This document shows positions 1 to 11,995 of a DNA stretch of 64,000 nucleotides, piece after piece (the stretch's first letter is position 1; each line of letters starts with the position of its first letter). The stretch comes from Aphelenchoides besseyi (taxonomy: Eukaryota; Nematoda; Chromadorea; Rhabditida; Aphelenchoididae). Below the pieces are notes generated by a model. The model made no database searches and was not told the origin of the DNA. It was given only the letters and a program-made list of their open reading frames with translations. The DNA is taken from NCBI GenBank assembly GCA_024699855.1, contig JAMPIQ010000001.1, forward strand, positions 10,478,001 to 10,542,000. Direction: 5' to 3'. Position numbers and translations under genes: made by a program.

Positions 1-1549
1 TTGAAATTCAGGTAACTAACGACCCTGGTTCGGCCTTAAATTTGTTTTCAGATTGGCGGCAAATCGATTGTTTGTGCCGATGTTATTCAACACGCAATGA
101 TTGTCGAAGAGCACGTGAAGTTCCTGAAGCTTCTCGAACTACTTGGACAATACTGGGAAGCTGGTAACGTGTTGGTTTTTGTTGATAAACAAGAAAAATG
201 CGACGATTTGGTATCTCAACTCATGCAATCTGGATACAATTGTGCGCCGTTGCACGGTGGAATCGATCAGTTCGATCGGGACTCGAACCTCATCGACTTC
301 AAAACCGGACGCTTGAAACTAATGGTCGCAACTTCGGTGGCGGCTCGCGGTTTGGATGTGAAGAAATTGATTCTCGTTGTGAACTACGATTGTCCCAATC
401 ACTACGAAGATTACGTACATCGTGTTGGACGAACTGGTCGGGCTGGTAACAAGGGACACGCCTACACATTCATTCTTCCTACTGGTAAGCGAAAATCACG
501 AATTCAAATATTGAGAGATTTTAGGACAGGAAACGATGGCCGGAGAGGTTTGTCGTGCTTTCGAAACCGCTGGTGCAACACCTCCAACCGAACTGAAAGA
601 ATTGTGGGAGAATTACAAGAAGCAAATGGAGGCTGAAGGCAAGAAAGTTTACACCGGTGGCGGATATTCGGGAAGCGGCTACAAATACGACGACAACGAA
701 GAGGAGTCGGAAATCAATAAGAAACGTCTAACTAAATTAGTTCACGGTCTTGAAGCCGGCGGCGACGAGGACGACGAGGACATTGAGCAGCAGCTGAATA
801 GCATGATGAAGAGTAAAAGTCGAATCGTGAATCGAAATCAAGCGACGACTAGTGGAGAAGAAGAAAAAGCTGCTCGTCCGACGAAAGCTCAGGCACAAGC
901 TCAAGAGAAGAACGTCGCTGCAGCTCGAGCAATGGCCGAAAAGATTGCTGCTGCCAAACAGTTGAACGCCATACCAATGGTCGAGAAGGATGCCACCGCG
1001 CTGACTGCTGAAGCGGTAATGAAGGGCGAACAAGCTCAACCAATTCAACTTTCGGTGACTTTACAAACTTGTTTTTACGATCATTTGTATTCTAGGCGGC
1101 GGCAATTGCGAAACAAACGGCCGAGAAATTGAACTCCAAACTGAACTACTTGCCATCGGCTTTGAATCCTCTGCACAACGACGACTTTCAACAACAATAC
1201 TTTGAAGAGGAGTTGGAAATCAACGATTTCCCGCAACAAATTCGCTATAAAGTTTGTTCACGTGAGAGCATAACCCAGGTTCAGGAGTTTGCGGAGGTCG
1301 GAATCTCAGTTAAAGGAACACACTATCCACCGGGAAAAGAGCCTAAAGAAGGAATGGATCGCAAATTGTATCTGTTTTTGGAGGCTCGTGATCAAATTTC
1401 GTTGAGACGTGCCCGTGAAGAGATCTTGCGAATCATGAAAGAAGCCCTCAGGCAAATGGTAAGTTTCGAAGTTTTTCATTCAACTGTTTTTATTTCAGAC
1501 TTCAATGGGCAATCGCGGTCAATTGGGTGGTCGTTACAGATTATTCTAA
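1..1549 (+). CDS. DDX46: DDX46/Prp5 DEAD-box helicase, 3' part
   Basis: This is the C-terminal part of the U2 snRNP-associated RNA helicase that acts in prespliceosome assembly in the nucleus. The 5' end lies outside the window. Visible exons are 1-11, 52-484, 525-1054, 1096-1458 and 1499-1549, and all phases agree. The helicase C domain is clear: FVDKQE, then LHGGIDQFDRD (motif IV region), VATSVAARGLDVK (motif V) and HRVGRTGRAGNKG (motif VI). After it come the DDX46-specific parts: an acidic segment, then LNYLP, EEELEINDFPQ and the PPGKEPKEG box. The protein ends GGRYRLF, matching the family's short basic tail. The 3' neighbour on the other strand is convergent. Identity is very secure from the DDX46-only C-terminal blocks. 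Confidence 0.95.
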
Positions 1550-2441
1550 TTGATTATTTGTGTTTCATCTTGTTCACTTGTTGTAGTGACGTATTTATCT
1601 TTTGTAACAAAACACGTGCGTCAATTTGTGAAATTAAGTTAAGATTCAAACTCATTAAACAAAGCACTAATGATCAAATGCAAACGATCAATAGCATTAA
1701 AATGGGCAGCAAATTTTTGAGTTCTTGGGCTACTTGCTCGACGCATATTCGAGTAGGTGAGGATGGAAGGCAGCTCGACGATATGCGATCACTTGAAATC
1801 TCGAAATGTTTTCGAAAGTGAGCAACTGAGTTGTCGTAGTCCAATTTGAAGTCAACCAGTCATGTTCAGTCTTACTATTGTACCACTTCTCAATAGGTAC
1901 AATTGTGCAAATATTCCGATAAGTGTCTTTTCTAATTCATCATATCTACGAGATTTCGACATATCTAAGGATTTGGAGTCAACGAACTATTGTCGATTTT
2001 CAGTCTTCTAAAGCCTATCAGTTAAAACTCAAGAGTCTAGACTCACGTCGCCTAGTTTTAATACACACTGCAAGCCATAGACAGTTTGGTATCCATCGAC
2101 AAATGGACGCAATGAAGGTAGTCAGAAATCCTGTTTGATTGTTGCACATTTTTCAAGCGGCTTTTATTTTTCTTGATTAGATTAAAGCCACGCAGCAACT
2201 CGACAGTGAACTTGTAAAAGCACCGTCCATTCGATTCGTAATGACTGCGAGTTACTTTTCTCAGAATCAGATGGTTGGCCTTATAAACAGCAAGCTTCTT
2301 CGAAGTCATCCGTATTCACGGGAGTTTGATCATCTTATTGGTTTTGTTTCTAGACACTCATTTCAAATAACAAACTTCAAAAGGTTAATCCAATTTACTT
2401 CAACATAAACGACAAAATTGGTACACAAACAGAAAAAAGAT
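1550..2441. other. intergenic, convergent 3' ends
   Basis: This holds the 3' flanks of DDX46 (+) and the cysteine-rich membrane protein (-). Short open frames occur on both strands but none splices to a neighbour or resembles a protein. No repeat or RNA gene seen. Confidence 0.6.
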
Positions 2442-4622
2442 CTAATCCTCACGAATGGCCTTCAGTTGACGATTCTCGGCCGAACGACGTGGAGTGTTAT
2501 GAGCACGTGGTTGAGCGGATGGACGTTTCGCTGGCATAACTCGTTGACCGTTGCGATAAACCTCCTCGACTTCCGAGCCAATATCGACGACAAAGTTTTG
2601 TTCATCGTCCCATTCGATGTGTTGATCGGGATTCAATACCGGTGGCTCGTCCTTCTCGAGCGCATGAACCTGAAAATGAAAACTGAAGCAAAATTATTGA
2701 ATGGAAGATACCATAGTGACCGGTGGTCTTTGTTCCCACTTCAACGGTCCCATGTGCTTGAATTTTCGAGCCGAGATCTGATCCGGCTCCCATCCGACTG
2801 GCCCAGGAGGTGGTAGTCCCTCAATGATTTGACCGCGAAGTTTACGTGGTGGTACCTTCTCATTTTTCTTCATTTCCGCCTTCTTCTTCTGTAGAGCTTG
2901 AAATTCGGCGATTCGAGCTGCATTTCGACGCAGTGCTATTTCGTCTGAAAAACAAGAATTGAAGCTCTGCTTATGGTCACTTACCTTCGCGTTCCTGAGC
3001 TTTTTTGTTTCGACGATGCAGAAAGAATGCGAGAAGACTGAGAGCCAAAACGACGAGCAATATTGCAACTACAACTAACGAAATGATTAGAATTAAACTT
3101 GATCTCCTGAAGGTAAGTAATTAAATGTCATCTGATTGCCTTTCAACCCACTTTTCCTTTTCTTTTGGCGAATTTATGGCAACAACAGTTGATGAATGCG
3201 GTTTGCTCGGCGGAACCACCGGAGTCAAAGTTCTTTCTTTAGTAGACGAGATCGTGGAAGATTGAGTTGGCTCACTACTCGATTCACTGGTTGGCATTGA
3301 AGTGGACTCGGTACTCGAAACTGTTGAACTTTGTGTGCTCTGGTCGGTGCTCGTATTCACTTCCCTAGTCGTTGACTTTTCTGTACTTGATGACATTTCA
3401 ACGGCTAGACTTGGCTTAGAAGGTTGAGTGCTTTCTTCGTTGCTCGTTTGATTGCGTGATTCAGTGGTTGAATTCTTAGAAGTCCTGACAGTGAAACTTT
3501 CAACCTCAGATTTCAAAGCTGTGATACTTGACGTCTTCTCTTCCTTGATAGTCGTTTTTCGAGTTGTTGGTTGAGGAGTAGAAGCAGTAAATTGTGTTAC
3601 GTACGTTAGTTGTGGACCTTAAGTGCTCATTCTAAGGAGATTCCAAAAACACGAACTTACGACCAGGACAACATACACCGTCATTTTCGTCTTTTGCCTT
3701 CTTGAACGAAAGATACCAAAAATCGCCACCATCACCCGGCTTGCAATTCTTATTGTCTTCTTTGTTGTACCGTCGAACTTTGCCCTGCTCAACCCACGGT
3801 CGAGCACCCGAATCGCAAACATCTTCTGCAAGACACGCCAACTCACATTCTTCCTAAACGTAACGTGTATTCATCTTTTCAATTGAAAACTTAATTTCGT
3901 CGCAAATTTGTAGTGATGCGCACCACCAGTGCTTACACATTCCGTATTGTTGCGCCAGTAAATGTGCTCAGTATTTCTTCCCTCTTGTTCAACATCACTG
4001 CGATAACACACGTTTTTTGCTAAATTTGATTTTACCTCCATATTGTTGTATAACTCACGTCCATAACAACAATATCTGCGCGTGGAATTCAATGTTTTGA
4101 ACTTAGTACACGATCGACCATAACCAGGGTATTTGGATGTAGGCATAGGACAATCACGATCAGATTCACATGAGGCAACTTGAAAGCCCTCTGTGCTGCT
4201 TTGGTTCAGAAACGGTTGAAGACCATTGTTACAACGCCAAACACAAGTCGCCATACAATCCTCCTGCAAAGATATAAAAAAAGAATAAATTTAAAAAAAC
4301 TCACGTAAGATATGAAGGGCTTTTGAAGAGCAGAATTGTATTCGCCAGTTATGCATTCTCTCAACGTTTTATTGTACACGTAAGTATTGGTGTTTGAATT
4401 TGGAAAAGATAAACCGTCGCAAAAAATGAACGTGTGATTTCGAGCTGAAAAGAACAAATTCAACTTGACGAGGATCAAAAACTTACGATAATTTGAATCA
4501 TCATTATACGGTTTCTTTTCTACTACCGTCGAAATTTGATCAGTTACCGAACTGACAAAAGAGATGCCAACGAATCCACCGAACAAGACGAGTAGCAACG
4601 ACGTCTTGATACCCAACAACAT
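2442..4622 (-). CDS. cysteine-rich type I membrane protein with Ser/Thr-rich stalk
   Basis: Function not recognised. The start at 4622 gives a signal peptide (MLLGIKTSLLLVLFGG). About eight exons follow. The ectodomain has two related cysteine modules. Each has an E-[DE]-C-x2-[AT]-C step (EDCMATC, EECELAC), then a C-x-[SN]-G-x2-P-like segment, and ends in a double cysteine (RRYCCYGR, DGVCCPGR). This spacing recalls the Kunitz/Lustrin-type arrays of nematode secreted proteins, but the match is by eye only. A 130-residue Ser/Thr stalk (3121-3516), probably O-glycosylated, precedes one transmembrane helix (LILIISLVVVAILLVVLAL, near 3045-3110) and the basic stop-transfer HRRNKK. The cytoplasmic tail is about 190 residues, with a proline-rich part (GLPPPGPVGWEPDQ). 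An in-frame upstream ATG at 4685 would put a basic stretch before the signal. Coding is secure; role unknown. Confidence 0.75.
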
Positions 4623-5463
4623 TGGACCACGATCTCGATCCGGAGGTTTCACGATGATCGCTCGAATCGCAACCACAAAACACAACCGTTTTGCTTCTTA
4701 GCTTTGACTGCAACTGATTTTCCCAGGATGCAAAGTTTTGAGTAGAACCGTTAATTTGCAGACTTTTAAGTTGGGACCCGATTACCTTACATTTAATGTC
4801 AAAGTTCTTGTGATCCAAGAAATGTCGATGGAAATCGAAGAACTTGAAATAAAATTCAATTGGTTGTCAGATTGGTAACAAAACTGGAAACTTTCGAATT
4901 TTCTTGCACCCGAGACTTTCTTAGGACTATTGAATAGAAGTCTTCTAAGTACTTCAGGCATTCGAGAATAAACTTTTGGAGTTTATGTCCTTCAGTCGAT
5001 CACTTCAGTAGATCAATCGATTAAATAGAGGACATTCTTTGGCCTTCAGTCAAGAGTCTTATTGGGCTTTGCCAAACGGTAATAGAGAAAGACGCTGAAA
5101 ACCGCTTCTCCCGCAAGACAATCTACTGGTCTTCCGTATCAAGAGTTATCCAAAGACGAGGACTTCAAGTATCTCAGCACTGTAACGGTTATCCACTTCT
5201 CTCCGACCTACTTATTTCCTTGAATTCTGACAACTGTTGGTCTCTTAACAAACTAATCACTTGTTCGTTCAGTCCGTTGTTCTGTATTTCAAAACGAACA
5301 CCTATTGTTTCTGAATTGGTTGTTAAGACAAAGCGACGCAAACTTTCTAGAACCGAAACTCGCTTTGACTAACAACACAAAGTAAACTACTAATAATTAA
5401 CGCAGAGGTAATAAGGCAAATTCCCTATCATAATACTCTTGATTTTATTTGCAACAAAAGTCT
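4623..5463. other. intergenic, no gene seen
   Basis: Upstream region of the cysteine-rich membrane protein and 3' flank of the P450, both on the minus strand. No convincing coding exon, RNA gene or repeat seen. Confidence 0.6.
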
Positions 5464-7400
5464 TTAACAATTCTTGTTCGGTTGTCGTTTGCTGATTCGA
5501 ACCGGAAGACCCAAAAACGGTCTGCTAATGATCTCCGGACACGGTGGATTGGCGTCCAATGGAATGTGCGTAGTCAACGCGTAACGTCGAAAGAACCACG
5601 AGAGCACCGTCTTTACTTCCATTAACGCTAAAAACCTATATCAGTCAACTGTTCTTATGAATACCAAATTTCTGTCCAATACAATTTCTGAAACTTCGTT
5701 TTATCTCCATATGATTGTGTTATTACCGTGGGCCTGCAGAAAACGGAATAAACGCAAACGGATTACGAGAAGCGCAAACCTCCGGAGCGAAATGATCGGG
5801 ATCGTATTTCTGTGGATTGGCGTAAAACTGAAAGTTTGAAATCAAGAACTTTGTCGAACAACTCACTTGTTTGTCTTCTGAAACGCAATTTGGAGCGATC
5901 AATAATGTTGCGTTACGAGGAATCTTATAACCCCCAACTAAACTCTACGGTTATTTTTAATCGACAAACAAACACACCGCAGTCGATGTCTTCTTCGACT
6001 TTGCGTGTGAAAAACGGAACCGGTGGAAACAATCGCAGAGATTCCTTAATACATTGCTCTAAATAGCGAAGCTCTTTCAGATCTTCTGATGTGCAGTTTC
6101 GATTTGATTCTCCTGAAAGTTATCATCAGATGAAAGCAGATTGATAACAAACCAAAAACTTGATCTAATTCCTCGAAAATCTTCTTTTGATAATTTGGGT
6201 AGTGGGCTAACAACCACAAAGTCCACGTCGTGTTCGACGATGTGGTATCAAAGCCCTTCAAAACAAACTCTCAATTAGCCTCGATGCTCTCTAACCTCAA
6301 ACATGAACGTATCCGTCTAAACAAGCATTTAACTTGTGCTTGGGATTTCGTTTTACCTCTTCACGAATATCTTCGTCCGTCAACCCACCGGTTGTTTGAA
6401 CGTCAAGGAGAAGATCGAGAAACGCGTATTGTCGCTTACTGTCTTGGAAATCAATTGGTGCGAACGTTTTACGACGATCGGCAATAACTTGCCGTGTAAA
6501 ATCGGTGACCAATTTCAAGTTTTCGTCATATTCTCTTCCGTAGCCCAAAAGATACCAAATTGGTTTGATCCAAAGCCACGGCATCCTCGCATATGTGAAT
6601 GAAAGCTCGTTCATTCGTTTGACAGCGTAAACATACGGATGATTGTGTTCAGTTTGAGCGTTGACCTTCACACCCATTGATGTTTCTGAAATACCCAGTC
6701 AAAATTGTCAACCACTTAATTACCACAAATGATGTCGAGAGCACATCGTTTAAGAAAAGAAGACGCATCAAAAAGTTCACCGGTTTCGGCAAACGGTTTC
6801 AATTGTTCCACAAGAATCTGAAGTCAATGAATAAAAGAAGTGGCTACAGCAACTTCACTTGTCCTTCTTTGTCATGAGTTGATTGAAATTTATTGAGCAT
6901 GTTGAAATGGAATGCTGGAGTCAACATCTTACGTCTGCTTCGCCATTTATTCCCTTGACTTATCAACAGTCCTTGTCCAAGCCAACATTCGATTATTGAG
7001 TACTCGTCACCTTTTCGAATCACATTATTGCTTTCGAGTATTGTCTAAACACTTTCTACAATCTTCTTGTTAATAACTGACCTTGATACTCTCAACTGAT
7101 AGCAAACAGATCATCGGGAATGGACCAATCCAAACCCGAATCACCTTGAAGTTTCGATCTTTGTAATAATAAAGCCATTTGTACAACTGAGGAGTGAATT
7201 CTAAAATCTAATTCACATCGTTTTTTTTGCTCGACCTTGCCATCGATTTTCCATTTCAATTGCCAAGTTGTTCCGAAGATTGGAATTGAAATCGGACCTG
7301 GTAACTGATCTACGTACCAAATAAGACGTAAACGTTCGTAAATCGAACGATGAAAATAGACGACTAACAGAATAAAAAAAGCAAAAATCGTGATTCCCAT
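5464..7400 (-). CDS. cytochrome P450, CYP4-like
   Basis: Membrane-anchored haem monooxygenase of the endoplasmic reticulum; substrate unknown. The ATG at 7400 gives an N-terminal anchor ([18 protein letters not shown]) and the proline-rich hinge [11 protein letters not shown]. The helix I motif reads [12 protein letters not shown], the ExxR helix is in [15 protein letters not shown], and the haem-binding loop is [13 protein letters not shown] with the cysteine ligand. That loop is interrupted by an intron after the R codon's second base and restored on splicing. CETAMG-like MGVKVNAQ and the helix I and haem sequences are closest to CYP4 among families I know. All catalytic landmarks are intact. 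The gene has about ten exons with short introns and ends at the tag-like tail QPNKNC. Confidence 0.9.
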
Positions 7401-7717
7401 ATTATCGATGGTTAAAAGACTCAATTTGGATCATTAGCACTGTTTTGTTTATCAATACCCTCAAGTTTCTTGTGCTTATTTTCCACAATAAGCGTGCTAA
7501 ATGTCCGGTGATAAGATAGTCCAATGTTCCTATCAACAGCATTTGTGTTTCATTTAACATTCCAAACTGAAACAAGAACGTTCCCTATCTGTGTCGGGGC
7601 TAACTTTCATTAAATCTGAAAGTCAAACAAATTGCAAAATGTTACTCTTCAGTTTATTTCTATGGAAATTCGAACAGATTTTGACTTTGTTCTTTTGGCC
7701 TTCGTTTGTTATTCGGG
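7401..7717. other. divergent promoter region
   Basis: This 317-base interval lies between the start of the P450 (-) and the start of the small basic protein (+). No motif that I can name. A TTG-initiated frame at 7706 is in frame with the chosen ATG at 7718. Confidence 0.5.
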
Positions 7718-8713
7718 ATGCAACCGGACTTCGAATCGGTCGTGAATCTCACCGAGATGTTATCTTCTTTGCTTGTTCTGCTGTTCGGAACATTGATCGT
7801 TGGAGTCTTTCAATGCACATCAAAGGTAGTTGAAGGTCCTCGGGATGAAATGTCGCTGTTTAGAAGTCAATTCGCAGCATTTCGCGTGCTACAGCTCGAA
7901 AGTCGAAGGGTTCGAAAAGTGAGTCCGCAACTCAATTGGACTAAACCAAATATTTTTAGAAGAAGTGCACATTAATCTGAAGGTTGAAGTGTCCCAGAAA
8001 CCAGAAACAAAGAAATTGAAGCGCGGACAAGAAACGGCGAATGAACAGGACTTTTGGAAGGGACTTTCGGAGAAAGAGGCTGAAGACAAATTTGAAGAGC
8101 GCAAACTCAACGATCAAAAGAAAACGGTTAGTGAGAACGAATTGAACGGTATGATGAAATGTTTCAGGCAAAAACGTTCGAACAATTGCAACTGAGCAAC
8201 GTTGCTGTGAAACCCGTGCATCGCGTCTCGAGCAACAAAAATCTATTTAAGCGACAGCGCACTGAGGACTCGCTTAACACTCCATCAACGAACCTAGCTT
8301 CATGGGTTTGTTCCCACCGTCTATCAAGTTTCAATTTGAGTTTCAGAAACAAAGTTCTAGACCATCGGCGAGGGCGCAACAACGCTCGGACATAGCCCAG
8401 ATGTTGGTTTGTATAAACTGTTATGAGAGGGTTGAAAACCGATTGTAGCCACTCAAACCAGACATCGAATCACCAATCACAGCACAAACAAACAAGAAGC
8501 CTGAAACAAAAACCACTGAGTTTTCTAAGTCTGTTATTCCATTTCAATTGTTTTTACAGGAACCAAGTTTTAAGACTCCAACGAACAAAGAAGTCAATTT
8601 GACAAAGAACACATTGGACGACGTCTATCAGGTCGATTTTCGATCAAATTGTTTGTAGTTCTTAGCATTTGCAGGAATCGCGAGGAAAAAGCACCTCATA
8701 CAAACACAAATGA
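7718..8713 (+). CDS. small N-terminally anchored basic protein
   Basis: Function not recognised. Seven or so exons join with consistent phases: 7718-7825, then after a 37-base intron a short Ser/Arg/Lys-rich exon, the exon from about 7963 (EVHINLKVEVSQKPETKKLK), 8168 onward, and three short 3' exons ending with the TGA at 8711-8713. Residues about 12-32 form one transmembrane helix (MLSSLLVLLFGTLIVGVFQC) followed directly by a basic, low-complexity tail rich in K, E, S and Q, predicted unstructured and cytoplasmic or nuclear-facing. One intron uses the weak donor GTTTTC. The many phase-consistent joins argue for a real gene. No family assignment is possible. Confidence 0.55.
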
Positions 8714-9026
8714 ACACTTGACAACGATATTATCTGTTCATTGACTGAAGAGAATAAACAGTTGGAAGCTGTTTGTGTGATCGTTGGATCGCTAAAATAG
8801 AAGACCAAAAGGTCAATTATTGACCGCAGACAAATTTCTGATCCATCAAAGATCTGTTCAGTCTCTACACCCTAAAATGAGATTGACAAGGAAAGGTGCT
8901 GACAAGGAGTGCGTTTGCAAGAATCCTGTGATATTTTATCGTCATTGATATCAATCAACGCGTCTCAACCAGCTGAACATTTTTATGTAAGTCATTTTTG
9001 CTGTACCTCTGATATGGCCGAGATTT
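8714..9026. other. intergenic left of inverted repeat
   Basis: 3' flank of the small basic protein up to the left arm of the inverted repeat. No gene seen. Confidence 0.5.
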
Positions 9027-9225
9027 TGGCCAAAAACACTAAAATTGCCAAAATCGTAGTATCGATTATGCTGATTATCGTCGTGAAGTCCGGTTATTCT
9101 TATCTCACTTCATTATGGAGACATTGGCCGTCTTATTTGGCTAAAATTCACTCCAGGTTATGGTCCGCTGGTTCTGCCTCGGAAGTGTGAGCTGCAATAG
9201 TCGAGTGAGCAAGCGATCTGCTTGC
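9027..9225 (+). repeat. left arm of inverted repeat
   Basis: 199-base arm, identical to the reverse complement of 9427-9625. Both arms carry the same short open frame on opposite strands, which is a consequence of the repeat and not a gene. Confidence 0.9.
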
Positions 9226-9426
9226 GGAACACTCTTTTGGAGGTTGCGGGTTCAGTTCCCTCTGTTGTCGAATGCAAATTGCTGTCTTGTATCCACGAAG
9301 CAAAAAGGAAAAGAGTGAATAGTAGGTGACTACAAGGGATTCAGTCGACTTTTTTCCACTTTTTGAAGAAGCAGCACTTAAAAGAAACGATCGAAGAAAT
9401 CGAACTCGCAACCTTCAAAAAAATTT

Positions 9427-9625
9427 GCAAGCAGATCGCTTGCTCACTCGACTATTGCAGCTCACACTTCCGAGGCAGAACCAGCGGACCATAACCTGGA
9501 GTGAATTTTAGCCAAATAAGACGGCCAATGTCTCCATAATGAAGTGAGATAAGAATAACCGGACTTCACGACGATAATCAGCATAATCGATACTACGATT
9601 TTGGCAATTTTAGTGTTTTTGGCCA
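9427..9625 (-). repeat. right arm of inverted repeat
   Basis: Partner of 9027-9225. Perfect identity implies recent duplication or ongoing conversion between the arms. Confidence 0.9.
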
Positions 9626-9833
9626 GTTCTGCGATTTGCCAAGAATGAGCGTGAAATTCAGAATCAGCGAAAATTGCGCGTAGACTGATATATAATTCAG
9701 CCAAAACTGGCGGGACCACTCAGGATCTCTCCTTGTGAGTGAAAATAGAGTGATAAGTTTCTTTGATTAACATTTTAATATCATTAAATACACAATTTAC
9801 TTGTTGATGCAGTTTGGATTAATTCATGAGCAG

Positions 9834-10405
9834 TCAAATGTTATCACTTGGAGTTAATGAAATATCAGTCAACTGGAAGTCGGAACGTTTCGCTGGTTTT
9901 AACAAATCAATCTTCTTGCCATTGGCCAATTTAATTCCGTTTTTCTGATAATAGTCAACGAGCTCCTGGACGATTCCAAAGGTCGACGAATCGTTCTAAA
10001 CATCTACCGCAAATTCGCCATCCGATCATAGAACTACCTCATCCAAGTTCGAATACGCACGATTCCCGTTGTTGCAGAAGATAGCGATGTGTTCGTGCTG
10101 TTGTTCGGACAGAACCGAGAGTATCAGATCGCAGTGATCATCATTTTGTTCGATTCGAAGCGCAAACTCTCCGTCTTCTTTCAAACACAAATACAAAGCA
10201 AAAGGTCACTTATGATTATCTGTTACTTACTTCAACATACTTTTGACTAACCAATCCCATGAAATAGTCTAATTCGTACAACGGATTCTTTGACTGCTGA
10301 GATAATCGTGAACACATCGACTTAACCTCTTTCGGTTGATTATTGGCCTGAGAAGTCAAGTTCGCAGAAGTCGTTTCGAACACACCCAGTTCGATAAGCG
10401 TCTCA
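9834..10405 (-). pseudogene. SH2-domain remnant of a Fer-type tyrosine kinase
   Basis: Reading the minus strand gives an SH2-like sequence: DYFMGLVSQKYVE, then LCLKEDGEFALRI (position of the FLVR motif, arginine kept), CDLILSVLSEQQHEHIAI and TFGIVQELVDYYQKNGIKL. This is the pattern of the nematode Fer-type kinases, where a YYHGL start is followed by LKxDGDFLVR. In those kinases a linker of type W-x-L-x-H-D-D-I leads into the kinase lobe. Here the linker (DFQLTDISLTPSDNI) runs straight into the stop at 9834. The join between YVE and LCLKEDG lacks a usable AG in frame, and the 5' end has no start codon. I therefore call a decayed fragment, though an SH2-only gene with unusual splicing cannot be excluded. 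Confidence 0.55.
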
Positions 10406-11995
10406 AAACTTCGGATTCAATTTTATAGTCATACGCAATCATCAGCGAAAACTGTCATCACGTAGCGATCAGATCGAAACGTAAAGTTCATTCAACCCGC
10501 CAGTTCGCTTGTTACGATCACACTCGAAAGTTTGATTCAAAGAACCAACCAGCTACTGTTCAGTGCGAACAAACGCAATAGAACATGATCGGGACATTAT
10601 GCCCAATAAATCACTGACCTTCAAAAACAATTCGCGAAGCGGTGCTTAACCCTTTGATTTCCGTTTTGTTACAACAAGCTGAATGGCAACTACAATTTGC
10701 GTGCACTCCGATGCGACAGCAATCGGCCGTAACACAAAATATCGAGGTGATCAGAGTTCAGCATTGACGGAGAAGTTGATTTAGATAGTTGAACATCGAA
10801 AAGATGAACTAGGATATACGGTAAGAAACAGAATCCTTGATTATCGAATCCCAATTAACATGTTTCCAGCAGTCGTTTATTGAAAACATCAACCCAAACA
10901 CCGCCGGTTGCTGATCACAGCCTGTTGGTAGATATGTTTAGAGGTCGTTCAAGTACTAATTTAGTACAAATATTGTTTTTGCTAAGGACAATAATGGCAT
11001 TGGTCTGTTAACTAAATTCCGACTGATAATGAGAACTGATCACAAACTAAAAGATGCAAATACCTTTTTCAACTTCTTTTGTGATCAAATTTCTTTGGTT
11101 TTTGGTTCTTTTTTGTTTAATGAGCGAAATGTTCTATACTTTAACTATCAATGTTGTTGTGTAAGCAATAAGCTCAGATGGGAAATTACAGTGAACAAAC
11201 ACCCGGTGATTATTGACGATACATTTGCGAGAGTGAACGAACTGTTCTTCGGATGACTGATAAGTCAAATTTCCGGTTTCGGTGGAACTGTTGCGGAAGT
11301 TCGGATTTCGATTGCTAGTCGATGTCTTCGTGTTTCTAATAAGAATGGGAAATGGAATTCTTTTAACATTCGAGATTCTCAAATCAACGATCAGCTTCAA
11401 CAGTCGACGTCATTAACGTGACAACACAGATCTCAGTAGCCACTTGAACCAACAGACCACATCGTTGAAAACTGTTGGACAAACAAAAGCTTAAAAATTT
11501 TCGTCATTTGTGTAGACTTTTGGCTTAAGAAAGTGGACATCAAGAGGGAAGTTTGGTCAACTGTGCTCATCCCTCAACCGACTGATTGTCCACCGCGCAG
11601 AATTCTCTCTCGGTTGAAACAACAGAACGCACTGTTCTCCCGACGAGAAGACAGACCAAACGAAATGACCATCCTCTTCAGCGCACACGTCATGCTCCTC
11701 AATCGTCACACGCGTATAAAAGTTGTTCCTTCATGTCACTCATCGATCTCCGTGTGGCCATTCAAACATCGTTTCCTTGTTGTCCCACTCGATTGTAGAG
11801 GCCAAAACAATATTTTATTGTTCTTCCGGGCCCATTGTTCCCTGAAACTAAGTCCATTGTCATCACGCTCAAGTCATTTCTACGGTACCCAGTGGTGAGT
11901 TTTGTATAAAACCAAGCGGAATAATCGGGAAACTGTTCGCTCTCCGTCCACATTGATTGAAGAATCTGATTGAAATATTTCGTTTTCAGATCAAC
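10406..11995. other. 1.6 kb without an identified gene
   Basis: Short open frames at 11029-11256 (+), 11134-11400 (-), 11533-11898 (+) and 11762-12007 (-) have no recognisable domain and no phase-consistent partners. The right end is presumably the promoter of the secreted cysteine-rich gene. Confidence 0.5.

Larger units (their letters stand above)
9027..9625. mobile_element. inverted pair of tRNA-related SINE-like units
   Basis: Two arms, 9027-9225 and 9427-9625, are exact reverse complements by eye over 199 bases (position sum constant at 18652, no gaps). The similarity continues inward, imperfectly, for about 40 bases. Inside the left unit TAGTCGAGTGAG (9198 on) resembles a polymerase III A box, and GGTTGCGGGTTCAGTTCC (9243 on) resembles a B box, about 45 bases apart as in tRNAs. 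The right unit has GGTTGCGAGTTCGATTTC on the opposite strand. This suggests a tRNA-derived SINE inserted head to head, or a foldback element. The transcript would form a long hairpin. Target-site duplications were not found. Confidence 0.5.

Noticed and set aside
1129..1821. Extension of the DDX46 frame past 1460
   Set aside because: A GT-AG intron at 1459-1498 gives the expected family C-terminus GGRYRLF; the unspliced continuation has no similarity.
8909..9190. A short protein frame, repeated on the other strand at 9462-9719
   Set aside because: The two frames share an identical end only because they lie in the two arms of the inverted repeat. No other sign of coding.
9190..9265. A functional tRNA gene in the inverted repeat
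   Set aside because: A- and B-box-like sequences are present, but I cannot fold a full cloverleaf with acceptor and anticodon stems. Best seen as tRNA-derived.
11533..11898. 121-codon open frame
   Set aside because: No domain, no splice partner, overlapped by frames on the other strand.
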